NCBI GenBank assembly: GCA_031274765.1
Contig: JAISPR010000097.1
Location: 1 to 35,470, forward strand
Origin: Nitrososphaerota archaeon
GTDB lineage: Archaea; Thermoproteota; Bathyarchaeia; Bathyarchaeales; Bathycorpusculaceae
DNA: 35,470 nt
Reading direction: 5' to 3'
Shown: in pieces, positions 15,906 through 24,218 of the stretch
How the letters are laid out: each line of letters begins with the position of its first letter
Numbering within the stretch: position 1 is the stretch's first letter
Made by a program: the position numbers and the translations under genes
The notes under the pieces: generated by a model
Database searches by the model: none
Told to the model about the DNA's origin: nothing
Seen by the model: the letters and a program-made list of their open reading frames with translations, nothing else

Positions 15906-16773
15906 CCAACCAAACATCAGAGTTAATACACAAAAACTTAAAAGGATAGTAGAAATAGCACGGTTTTTCACTTCTTCTTCGATAGTTTTGGGGTTAAGTA
16001 CTGCTTTAGTGGTTTGCTTTAGTGCCACTCTTTACGGGATCGCTGTTTCACCGTTGATATTACTAGCGACGTTTCTATCGACCATTGCAGTTTACAGCTT
16101 AAACAAAATCACCGATACCGCTGAAGATTCCATCAACAAACCTGAACAAACCGTAACCCGTCGAGCCTACTATCTCAGTCTTTCGATAATTAGTTTCAGT
16201 GGCAGCATAATAATAGGCATCATACAAGGATGTGCGACATTTCTATTGCTTCTGACACCGCTGTTTATCGGAATTGTTTACAGTGTAAAGTTTTCTAAAT
16301 CTTTTCCCAGACTCAAAGAGATACTGGGTGTAAAAAGTGTGTTAGTTGCGTTCAGCTGGGCGTTTACAGGAGCCCTGTTGCCCACGTTTACAACTGTGAT
16401 AGCTGCAGAAAAAATAATTTTGGTTTTTATCTACATATTAATTCATACTTTTGTTGGAACTGTATTATTTGATACGCTTGACATATACGGTGACAACATT
16501 TCAAACGTGAAAACCATACCGATACAACTTGGAAAATATGGAACCAGACAACTTTTACTCATAGTCAACAGCATGTTGCTTCTCTGGATTAGTTTCTGCA
16601 TCGCCTCAGGCTTATTTATCAGCTATTTACCCGCCATGATGTTTGGAACACTCTACAGTTATGCACTTATCATGTACTTCACCAAAACAGAAGGCAAACG
16701 ACTCCACGCCGAATTATTCATTGATGGAGAATGGTTACCATTTATTGCAGTCCTGCGATTGTTAATCCGATAA
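15835..16773 (+). CDS. UbiA-family prenyltransferase (membrane)
   Basis: An integral membrane enzyme with eight or so hydrophobic segments and both aspartate motifs that hold Mg-diphosphate: N90-K-I-T-D94-T-A-E-D98 and D213-T-L-D216-I-Y-G-D220 (numbering from GTG 15835). It transfers a polyprenyl chain to an acceptor; in archaea members make digeranylgeranylglyceryl phosphate, quinones or modified haems, and I cannot choose among these. The start is uncertain: GTG 15835 or TTG 15850 (GGAGG just upstream) overlap the regulator by 56-71 bases, and no ATG exists before the first helix. Co-location with mevalonate genes fits use of their product. Confidence 0.85.
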   Translation: MGRRHLSGGTKCLNKLWIRVQKCNQPNIRVNTQKLKRIVEIARFFTSSSIVLGLSTALVVCFSATLYGIAVSPLILLATFLSTIAVYSLNKITDTAEDSINKPEQTVTRRAYYLSLSIISFSGSIIIGIIQGCATFLLLLTPLFIGIVYSVKFSKSFPRLKEILGVKSVLVAFSWAFTGALLPTFTTVIAAEKIILVFIYILIHTFVGTVLFDTLDIYGDNISNVKTIPIQLGKYGTRQLLLIVNSMLLLWISFCIASGLFISYLPAMMFGTLYSYALIMYFTKTEGKRLHAELFIDGEWLPFIAVLRLLIR

Positions 16774-16835
16774 AACAACAAAGTTAGCCGAATGTTTTTA
16801 TGGTTAAGTCCATAATTAAAGTCAGGTAAGTCACA

Positions 16836-17765
16836 ATGGGTAAAGGGTCAGGTTATGGAAAAGTTATTCTATTCGGCGAGCACTTTGTGGTTCACGGCGT
16901 TCCCGGAGTCGTTTCAGCGATTGATTCCTCAACAGATGCAGAAGTCAAAAAATCAACGAACACAAACATCCGCGATGAACGTAAAACCTCCAAAGGGTAT
17001 GGCGAAGAAAAACGGCTCCAACAAATTGAATCCATCGAACGCATGCTTGTAGCCATGCATATAGAACCTAAATTATCACTTGACATCTGGATTGGAGGAT
17101 CACTACCAGGCTTTAGCGGTTTAGGTGCTTCGGCGGCATCCAGTGTTGCCATCGCCCGCGCTATCAACGAGGAGTTAGAGCTCAAGTTATCTAATGAGGA
17201 AATTAATGCAGTTGCCTATGAAGGGGAAAAAGCTTATGCAGGTAATCCCAGCGGCATTGACAACACGGCAGCAACCTATGGGGGTTTGATGTGGTTTAAA
17301 AAAAACCCTACGAGCCAGGATTTCGTGGAAAAAATTTGTATAAAGCAGCCAGTTGAGATTGTAATTGGGAGCACCGGCAAAACTGCTAACACTAAACTTA
17401 TGGTGGAAGGGGTTGCTAAACGTAAAAAAGCAGACCCAAAAAAATATGATCCACTCTTTGAGCAGGCAGAGACACTTGCATTTGCAGGCCGTAGTGCGTT
17501 AGAAATGGGGGACATGGAAAAAGTTGGTGCCCTCATGAACGAAAATCACAGCATTCTCCAAGAAATAGGAGTTTCCAGTGAAGAGCTTGATTTTCTTGTT
17601 GAAACGGCTCGTAGTTATGGGGCCATCGGCGCAAAGCTCACTGGAGGCGGAGGCGGAGGTTGCATGGTTGCCTTAACTCCGGGCAAAGAGCTACAGGATA
17701 AAGTTGTCACGGCATTCAAAACAGCAGGTTATGAGGTTTTGGCAACAAAACTTGGTGCAAAATAG
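16836..17765 (+). CDS. mvk: Mevalonate kinase
   Basis: 309 residues, GHMP-kinase fold. ATP phosphorylates mevalonate to mevalonate 5-phosphate. Landmarks: GEHFVVHG (14-21), the ATP-binding loop PGFSGLGASAASS (91-103), catalytic Asp D142 in GNPSGIDN, Glu130 (YEGEKA) for Mg, and the C-terminal glycine-rich KLTGGGGGGC (267-276). ATG 16836 starts 62 bases after the UbiA stop. The linker at about residues 38-62 is charged and looks flexible. Intact; first committed enzyme of the cluster that follows. Confidence 0.95.
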   Translation: MGKGSGYGKVILFGEHFVVHGVPGVVSAIDSSTDAEVKKSTNTNIRDERKTSKGYGEEKRLQQIESIERMLVAMHIEPKLSLDIWIGGSLPGFSGLGASAASSVAIARAINEELELKLSNEEINAVAYEGEKAYAGNPSGIDNTAATYGGLMWFKKNPTSQDFVEKICIKQPVEIVIGSTGKTANTKLMVEGVAKRKKADPKKYDPLFEQAETLAFAGRSALEMGDMEKVGALMNENHSILQEIGVSSEELDFLVETARSYGAIGAKLTGGGGGGCMVALTPGKELQDKVVTAFKTAGYEVLATKLGAK

Positions 17766-18159
17766 CCAATTTTTATAATCAATCAATTTATTTTTTATCC
17801 CAAAACACCAACAATAATTGAATATAATAACTGCTTTATGAAGCAAAAACTCAAAAAGCAAAACCATTCAGCACGATAAACACAGGAAGCAAAACAAACG
17901 CAACAATCACAAAGTTGAGCTTGATGAACAAATGAAATTACACTATAATACGATAATTTTGAATAATTAAAACAAAAACAAATCAAAAAGCATCAAACAC
18001 CCACACCATATTTCAAATAACACAGCCCACGCATTTATCACGAATTATTTAACAAACAAAAACAGTAAACTATTTCAGATGTTAGACAATGGAAAAAAAG
18101 GGCAAATTTACAATTGTTTTTTAAGAAGCAACAACTAAATTGGACTAAAGGTGAAGTAA
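17766..18159. other. Spacer between mvk and the UbiD-type gene
   Basis: No gene. A/C-rich on the plus strand. The last 30 bases carry an AAAGGTGAAG ribosome-binding-like site 5 bases before the ATG at 18160, so the pathway genes after it may have their own promoter here. Confidence 0.5.
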
Positions 18160-19470
18160 ATGGGTCTAAGAAACTTCATTGTAGAACTAAAAAAAGCAAA
18201 CCAATTAACCACCATCACAAAACCCGTCTCAGTAGAATATGAAATAGCAGGCATCATCGATGCTTTGGATGAAAAACCGGTTTTTTTTGAAAATATAAAA
18301 GAATCAAACATACCAGTAGTAGCAGGATTAGTTTCCTCTAAAAACTTAATTTGCCAAAGTATGGGCATCACCAAAGAACAACTATTACCCAAACTATTAG
18401 ATGCTATCGAACATCCCATTAGACCTAAATTGGTTCAAAACGCACCTTGCCAAGAAGTCAACAAACCAGAGATAGATTTAACCAAATTACCCATCATGCA
18501 CTACACCGACAAAGACGGCGGCAAATACATCGCCTCAGCAGTATCTATTATTAAAGACCCGCAAACCGGCATCAAAAACATGTGTTTTCATCGGCTCATG
18601 CTTAAAGATAAAAATCATTTCATTGCACGCATCGTTGAACATCGAGGCACCGATACAGTGCTCTCAAAAACCCAAGGAGAACTCGATATTGCCATCTGCA
18701 TCGGCAACTCCACAGCAGTGTTACTCTCAGCAGCCACTTCACTCCCTGCGAGTACCGACGAGTTAGGCATGGCAAATGCACTAGAAAAAACAGATATCGT
18801 AAAGTGCAAAACTATAGATTTAGAAGTACCCGCAGACAGTGAATTTATACTAGAAGGCAAAATTACCAAAGAAAAAGCCACAGAGGGCCCCTTTTTGGAT
18901 TTAACAGGTATTGTAGATCGCACCCGCCAGCAACCCATCGTTGAGATCAAATGCATCACCCACCGCACAAACCCCATCTATCAAACTATTCTTGCAGGCA
19001 GAAAAGAACACAAATTTCTCATGGGCATGCCAAAAGAACCCACCATCTACAAAGAGGTTGGAAAAGTCTGCCACATCAAAGACGTCTATATAACACCAGG
19101 TGGATGCAGCTGGCTCCATGCCATTGTCCAAATTAAAAAACAAACACCCCAAGACGGAAAAAAAGCCATAACAGCCGCTTTTAATGGTCATGGTTCATTA
19201 AAACACTGCATAATCGTTGATGAAGACATAAACATCTATGACCCCCAAGATGTAGAATGGGCAATCGCTACCCGATGCCAAGCCGACAAAAACACAACTA
19301 TCCTTAGCAATCAACCCGGTTCATCCCTTGACCCATCCGGCGACCTCTCAGAGGGTAAAAAAGCAACCACTGCCAAAGCAGGCATAGATGCCACAGCACC
19401 ACTGATTTCGACGGGCAAAGGCTTTAGTAAAGTGGACTACATCAAAGTTGACCTAAGTAAATATCTATAG
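18160..19470 (+). CDS. UbiD-family decarboxylase, probable anhydromevalonate phosphate decarboxylase
   Basis: 436 residues, UbiD fold throughout. Conserved segments include DGGKYIASA (119-127), FHRLMLKDK (143-151), EGPFLDLTG (242-250, the catalytic-Glu region), HRTNPIYQ and the late GIDATAP. UbiD enzymes use prenylated FMN. In the archaeal mevalonate route this family decarboxylates trans-anhydromevalonate 5-phosphate to isopentenyl phosphate. The assignment to that substrate rests on context: both AcnX subunits follow directly (9 bases to the next ATG) and IPK comes next. A generic UbiD role in quinone synthesis is the alternative. No UbiX gene (prenyl-FMN synthase) is in the window. Confidence 0.88.
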   Translation: MGLRNFIVELKKANQLTTITKPVSVEYEIAGIIDALDEKPVFFENIKESNIPVVAGLVSSKNLICQSMGITKEQLLPKLLDAIEHPIRPKLVQNAPCQEVNKPEIDLTKLPIMHYTDKDGGKYIASAVSIIKDPQTGIKNMCFHRLMLKDKNHFIARIVEHRGTDTVLSKTQGELDIAICIGNSTAVLLSAATSLPASTDELGMANALEKTDIVKCKTIDLEVPADSEFILEGKITKEKATEGPFLDLTGIVDRTRQQPIVEIKCITHRTNPIYQTILAGRKEHKFLMGMPKEPTIYKEVGKVCHIKDVYITPGGCSWLHAIVQIKKQTPQDGKKAITAAFNGHGSLKHCIIVDEDINIYDPQDVEWAIATRCQADKNTTILSNQPGSSLDPSGDLSEGKKATTAKAGIDATAPLISTGKGFSKVDYIKVDLSKYL

Positions 19471-19479
19471 GGATTGACT

Positions 19480-20676
19480 ATGGAATTAACTAACCAAGAA
19501 CAAGCGATGCTGGATGGCAAAGAGGGCTATGCGGTTCGCAAAAGTATGGAAATTTTGGTTGCACTAGGCGAGATTTTTGGTGCTAAAAATCTCATTGCCG
19601 TGGATAGCGTACAAGTCGCGGGCGTGTCTTATCATAACCTAGGCGATGCCGGCTTAGAGTTTCTTGACACACTTTCAAAAGATGGCAAAGTCAAAGTTCT
19701 AACCACACTCAATCCCGCAGGTATGGACTTGGAAAACTGGCAACAATTAGGTATCAGCATCGACTTTGCGGAGAAACAAACTCTTGTCATTGAAGCCTTT
19801 CAACGTATGGGCATCCTTATAAGTTGTACCTGTACGCCTTATTTGATTGGCAATCTCCCCCTCTATGGCGAACACCTCGCATGGTCAGAAAGCAGTGCAG
19901 TTACATTTGCTAATTCAGTTTTAGGGGCTAAAACCAACCGTGAAGGCGGTCCATCGGCTTTAGCCGCTGCGTTTGTGGGCAAAACTCCATGTTATGGTTT
20001 ACATTTAGACAAAATGCGGGCACCAGACATCCATGTTAGTGTAAACACAGAGATAAGCAAGCTCTCAGATTGGGGTGCACTTGGATATGCAATCGGAAAA
20101 AAAGCCGAAAACAAAATTCCCTACATCACAGGCATCAAAACTGCACAACTTGATGAACTCAAAAGTTTCTGCGCGTCCACTGTAACTTATGGCACAAAAC
20201 CACTTTTCTACATCAAAGGTATAACTCCAGGTGCAGAGCTTCAAGTGCAACCATCACAGACGGTGAGCATTGAATCAACAGACCTCAAAAGTGCCTATGA
20301 CAATATCAATGATGATGTTTCAGATATTGATTTTGTTTGTGTAGGTTGTCCCCACTGTAGCATAAAAGAGATCCAAGAAATTGCAGAATTGCTCAGGGAT
20401 AAAAAGGTGAAAGAAAGCACGGAATTCTGGGTTGCGACCTCTCGAATTGCAAAGCACCATGCAGATAACCGGGGCTACACTGCCACAATTGAAGCGGCGG
20501 GCGGTAAATTTGCATGTGATACCTGTATGGCCGTAGCTCCACTCAAGGGTAGATTTAAAGCGTTGGCAACAACATCGGCAAAGGGGTGCTTTTATTCTCG
20601 GCAAAATCTCATGAAAACCAAGATGGGTAGCATAAAAGAATGCATTGATGCGGCGGTGACTGGAAAATGGAATTAA
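19480..20676 (+). CDS. Phosphomevalonate dehydratase large subunit (aconitase X type)
   Basis: 398 residues, AcnX catalytic subunit, converting mevalonate 5-phosphate to trans-anhydromevalonate 5-phosphate with the small subunit. Cysteines positioned like the iron-sulfur ligands of the family: C116/C118 in [12 protein letters not shown]290 in VGCPHCS, C346/C349 in CDTCMA. GDAGLEF (55-61), [16 protein letters not shown] (155-170) and [13 protein letters not shown] are also family signatures. ATG 19480 preferred over the TTG two codons earlier because AGGGA sits at the right distance. Overlaps the small-subunit gene by 10 bases, implying coupled translation. Confidence 0.92.
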   Translation: MELTNQEQAMLDGKEGYAVRKSMEILVALGEIFGAKNLIAVDSVQVAGVSYHNLGDAGLEFLDTLSKDGKVKVLTTLNPAGMDLENWQQLGISIDFAEKQTLVIEAFQRMGILISCTCTPYLIGNLPLYGEHLAWSESSAVTFANSVLGAKTNREGGPSALAAAFVGKTPCYGLHLDKMRAPDIHVSVNTEISKLSDWGALGYAIGKKAENKIPYITGIKTAQLDELKSFCASTVTYGTKPLFYIKGITPGAELQVQPSQTVSIESTDLKSAYDNINDDVSDIDFVCVGCPHCSIKEIQEIAELLRDKKVKESTEFWVATSRIAKHHADNRGYTATIEAAGGKFACDTCMAVAPLKGRFKALATTSAKGCFYSRQNLMKTKMGSIKECIDAAVTGKWN

Positions 20677-21050
20677 AGGGCAGAATAATCTACAAGGGCA
20701 AAGCTCAAGGCGAAGCGCTCGTCACTTCAATGCCGATTAGCTTCTATGGTGGGGTTGACCCCAACACAGGTGTTATTATAGAAAAAGGACATGAATTACA
20801 GGGGCAAAGCGTTAAGGGTAAAATTCTTGTGTTTCCCCAGGGTAAAGGTAGCACTGTGGGTAGCTATACACTCTATCGCATGAAAAAAAATGACACGGCT
20901 CCAGTTGCCATGATAAACAAGGAAACCGAAACTATTGTCGCCGTTGGTGCAATCATTAGCGAAATTCCTTTTGTAGACAAAGTGGATATTTTAGAGTTTA
21001 AAACAGGCAACAAAGTAACCGTAGAAAACGACACTGTTACCATCATTTGA
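20667..21050 (+). CDS. Phosphomevalonate dehydratase small subunit (AcnX swivel domain)
   Basis: 127 residues of the DUF126/aconitase-X swivel type, beginning [19 protein letters not shown] with the substrate-closing loop [18 protein letters not shown] (about 55-72) typical of the family. Partner of the preceding large subunit; overlap and shared strand support a single complex. A GC-rich hairpin followed by a T run lies directly downstream. Confidence 0.92.
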   Translation: MELKGRIIYKGKAQGEALVTSMPISFYGGVDPNTGVIIEKGHELQGQSVKGKILVFPQGKGSTVGSYTLYRMKKNDTAPVAMINKETETIVAVGAIISEIPFVDKVDILEFKTGNKVTVENDTVTII

Positions 21051-21058
21051 TTTTTATT

Positions 21059-21104
21059 CACCCCGCGGGTCATGGGGCTAAACGGGGTGCACCACACTTT
21101 TTTA
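21059..21104 (+). terminator. Hairpin with following T-run after the AcnX genes
   Basis: CACCCCG (21059-21065) pairs with CGGGGTG (21083-21089) across a 17-base loop, then CACTTTTTT. It may end or attenuate transcription between the AcnX and IPK genes, or stabilise the 3' end. Archaeal termination relies mostly on T-runs, so its role is uncertain. Confidence 0.4.
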
Positions 21105-21228
21105 TGCATCCCGATGTAATTTGTTCTGTAAATTTAAGCAATCTACATGATCACCATTCTACAGTAGAAGAGAACACTGCAACGTTAAATTAGCAGAACA
21201 TAGATAGGATATTTAGGTAAGATTTGCG

Positions 21229-22032
21229 ATGAACGATGCAAACCCAATCATACTTAAACTTGGCGGCTCAGCCATCACTGACAAAACAGCTGAGGCAACC
21301 CCTAAAACAGAAATTATAAATCAACTCTCAGAGGAAATCAAGCGTGCAGACCTCGATAACCTCATCGTTGTTCACGGGGGCGGGAGCTTTGGTCACCCAA
21401 CAGCAGCTAAATACGCAATAAAAGAGGGTTACAAAGAAGACCCTACACAACGGTTTGGCTTCGCAGAAACTCATCACATGATGACTGTGCTCAACGGATT
21501 AGTGATGGATTCGCTGATTTTGCATGAAATCCCTGCGTTGAGTGTTGCACCCTCTTCATGCTTTATTACAGAAGACGGTAAAGTCAAATTCTTTGATGAC
21601 ACCGTGTTTAGAGCCATGACAAAAATAATCTATACTCCGGTACTATATGGTGATGTGGTTTTTGATGATAAATTGGGCTTCACTGTGTTAAGTGGTGATC
21701 AACTGGTTACGTACTTGGCTCTTAAATATAAAGCCAAAAAAATCGTCATTGGAGTAGATACCGATGGACTTTTTGATCGCGACCCCAAAACTGACCCTGA
21801 TGCCAAACCCTACAAAACCCTTAACCTAAAAGAACTCAAAGAACTTCAGCCTAAGCTTGGCAAAGCTCAAGGGACAGACGTTACTGGGGGTATGGCAGGT
21901 AAAATCGCTGAACTCATCCCCGCTGTCGAAGCTGGAATTCACATAACCGTTACCGGGGCCACAAAACGGTTATCCATCTATAGAGCCTTAACAGACCAGA
22001 GTGTTTTGGGCACTGAAATAAAGAAGGCGTAA
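21229..22032 (+). CDS. ipk: Isopentenyl phosphate kinase
   Basis: 267 residues, amino-acid-kinase fold. It phosphorylates isopentenyl phosphate to IPP. Landmarks: ILKLGGSAITDK (8-19, with K10), VVHGGGSFGHPTAAKY (47-62) containing His56, the histidine that separates IPKs from other kinases of this fold, VDTDGLFDRDP for the nucleotide, and GTDVTGGMAGK for the phosphates. Ends 1 base before the isomerase gene. A 178-base gap separates it from the AcnX genes, with an AT-rich stretch that could hold a promoter. Confidence 0.95.
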   Translation: MNDANPIILKLGGSAITDKTAEATPKTEIINQLSEEIKRADLDNLIVVHGGGSFGHPTAAKYAIKEGYKEDPTQRFGFAETHHMMTVLNGLVMDSLILHEIPALSVAPSSCFITEDGKVKFFDDTVFRAMTKIIYTPVLYGDVVFDDKLGFTVLSGDQLVTYLALKYKAKKIVIGVDTDGLFDRDPKTDPDAKPYKTLNLKELKELQPKLGKAQGTDVTGGMAGKIAELIPAVEAGIHITVTGATKRLSIYRALTDQSVLGTEIKKA

Positions 22033-22033
22033 A

Positions 22034-23146
22034 ATGGCTGAGAAAACAGGCAAGCGTAAAGTTGAACACATTCGTATTTGTCTCGATGAGAAAGCGCAAG
22101 CTAAAAAGACAACATCAGGATTTGAGGACATACAGCTTATCCATCGGGCCTTGCCAGAAATTGATAAAATACAGATCAGCCTCCAAACCACTTTTTTGAA
22201 CAAAAAATTCAATGCACCCATAATAGTTGGGGCCATGACAGGCGGTACAGAAGAAGCCACAGAAATAAACGGAACTATTGCTGAAACTGTTGAAAAACTG
22301 GGGTTAGGTATGGGATTAGGAAGCCAACGAGCAGCCATCGAAAATAAAAACCTTGAAAAAACCTACAGCATCGCCCGCAAAAAAGCGCCTCATGCATTCT
22401 TAGTTGCTAACATTGGCGGAGTCCAGCTTGTACACGGATACGGGGTAAAAGAAGTTAAACGCATCATTGAAATGATTGATGCTGACGCCGTTGCAATCCA
22501 TTTAAATGCCCTTCAAGAAACAGTTCAACCCGAAGGGCAAACTAATTTTAAAGGTATATTGGAAAAAATCGTTGAAATCTCAGACACCATTGATCAGCCA
22601 GTCATCGTCAAAGAGACAGGTGCAGGTATTTGTGCAGAAGATGCTAAAATTTTAGAAACCGCAGGCATAAAAGCCCTCGACATAGGCGGCGCAGGTGGAA
22701 CCAGTTTTGCAGCAGTTGAATACTATCGTGTTGCTCCAAAAACCGGTGACCCGTCGTTTTTGGGTGAATCTCTCTGGGACTGGGGTATACCTACGGCAAC
22801 AAGCTTAATCGAGACAGCCCAAACCATCAAGTTACCCCTGATTGCAACTGGAGGAGTGCGAAGCGGCACTGATATAGCTAAAGCGCTCGCCTTAGGAGCT
22901 AATTTGGCCAGCATTGTCCAACCGATTCTTCAAACCGCCATACAAGGCAGAGACAAAACAGAACAAAAACTTCAGGGTCTAATCGAGGAGTTACGCACAG
23001 TCATGTTTTTGCTTGGAGCCCAAGAGATTTCAGATTTGTCAAAAATACCAGTAGTAATTAGGGGTAAAACTGCTGAGTGGCTTACCGCCCGTGGCTTTAG
23101 TCTACAAAAATATGCTAAACGAGGAACAGACCAAGTTGGATATTGA
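22034..23146 (+). CDS. fni: Type II isopentenyl-diphosphate isomerase
   Basis: 370 residues, FMN-dependent TIM barrel interconverting IPP and DMAPP. Landmarks: RKVEHIRICL (8-17), GAMTGGTEEA (66-75), GSQRAAIE (96-103), HLNALQETVQPEG (156-168, with Q161/E162 as the acid-base and Mg pair), VKETGAGI (192-199) and phosphate-binding GGAGGTS (218-224), then ATGGVRSGTD. Normal length and intact. Overlaps or abuts the following prenyl synthase gene. Confidence 0.95.
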   Translation: MAEKTGKRKVEHIRICLDEKAQAKKTTSGFEDIQLIHRALPEIDKIQISLQTTFLNKKFNAPIIVGAMTGGTEEATEINGTIAETVEKLGLGMGLGSQRAAIENKNLEKTYSIARKKAPHAFLVANIGGVQLVHGYGVKEVKRIIEMIDADAVAIHLNALQETVQPEGQTNFKGILEKIVEISDTIDQPVIVKETGAGICAEDAKILETAGIKALDIGGAGGTSFAAVEYYRVAPKTGDPSFLGESLWDWGIPTATSLIETAQTIKLPLIATGGVRSGTDIAKALALGANLASIVQPILQTAIQGRDKTEQKLQGLIEELRTVMFLLGAQEISDLSKIPVVIRGKTAEWLTARGFSLQKYAKRGTDQVGY

Positions 23147-24203
23147 AAAATTTCTTGAACAAACAGCACCTCAGATAGATAAAGCCATTGAAAAATACAT
23201 ACCAAGAAAATTCAATCAAGAGGCATCACTTTTTAAAATTGTTCCACCACGTTATAGCTATAATCTTGAACCGCTAAACAAAGCCATCGCTGACCCTATC
23301 TGGGACATGATAGATAGGGGTGGAAAAAGATGGCGCCCGGCTCTGTTTTTGCTCATCTGTGAAGCGTTGGATAATAAAACGGATTGCTTGGAATATGCAA
23401 TCATTCCTGAAGTTATCCACAACGGCACACTAATTATTGACGATATTGAAGATTCCTCAGAAGTTCGAAGGGGAAAGCCGTGTTTACATAAAAAATTTGG
23501 TGTTGACATAGCCATCAACGCAGGGAATGCCATGTACTATTTACCGCTTTTGCCATTGATGGCAAATAAAAAAAGACTATCGGCCAAGATACAGCGTGAT
23601 GTATATGAGGTGTATGTACAAGAGATGGTTAACCTCAGCATGGGACAAGCTATGGATATTGCATGGCATCGTGGCATAGCAAATGCAAATACCCTAAGCG
23701 AGAAAGACTATTTGCAAATGTGTGCTTACAAAACGGGCACTCTGGCACGGATGTCCGCAAGGATTGCTGCAGTTTTGTCGGGGGCAGACGAAAAACTCGT
23801 TGAAAAATTGGGCCAATTAGCCGAATGTATCGGTGTTGCCTTCCAAATGCAAGATGACATCTTGGATTTAATAGGAGAAGAGTTTGCCAAGGGCAAAGGT
23901 TGTGTCGGTGGAGACATCTCTGAGGGTAAACGCTCATTGCTTGTTATCTACACACTTCAAAAAGCAAACGTAACCGACAGAAAGCGGCTTCTTGAAATTC
24001 TGGGTATGCATACAAGCGATCAAAGTCTACGTGATGAAGCCATTGATATAATCACGAAATGGGGTGCTTTTGAGCATGTTAAATCCCTTGCAGAACAGAT
24101 GGTAGGGAATAGCTGGAGTGAAGTAGATAACCTTCTTCCTACTCCGCAAGCTAAGGAAAAATTAAAAGCGTTCGCTGAATTTTTGATCAAACGTAACAAG
24201 TAA
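23136..24203 (+). CDS. Polyprenyl diphosphate synthase (geranylgeranyl-type)
   Basis: About 355 residues of the all-helical trans-prenyl synthase fold. First Asp-rich motif IDDIEDSSEVRRGKP (DDIED 102-106, numbering from TTG 23136), second motif QMQDDILDL (DDILD 240-244), plus GGKRWRP at 62-68. It condenses DMAPP with IPP units, most likely to geranylgeranyl diphosphate for archaeal lipids; the chain length is not certain from sequence. TTG 23136 (GAGG 11 bases upstream) gives MDIEKFL..., the usual family start; ATG 23112 adds 8 residues. Overlaps the isomerase by 11 bases. Confidence 0.92.
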   Translation: MDIEKFLEQTAPQIDKAIEKYIPRKFNQEASLFKIVPPRYSYNLEPLNKAIADPIWDMIDRGGKRWRPALFLLICEALDNKTDCLEYAIIPEVIHNGTLIIDDIEDSSEVRRGKPCLHKKFGVDIAINAGNAMYYLPLLPLMANKKRLSAKIQRDVYEVYVQEMVNLSMGQAMDIAWHRGIANANTLSEKDYLQMCAYKTGTLARMSARIAAVLSGADEKLVEKLGQLAECIGVAFQMQDDILDLIGEEFAKGKGCVGGDISEGKRSLLVIYTLQKANVTDRKRLLEILGMHTSDQSLRDEAIDIITKWGAFEHVKSLAEQMVGNSWSEVDNLLPTPQAKEKLKAFAEFLIKRNK

Positions 24204-24218
24204 CATGGGGTAGCGAAT

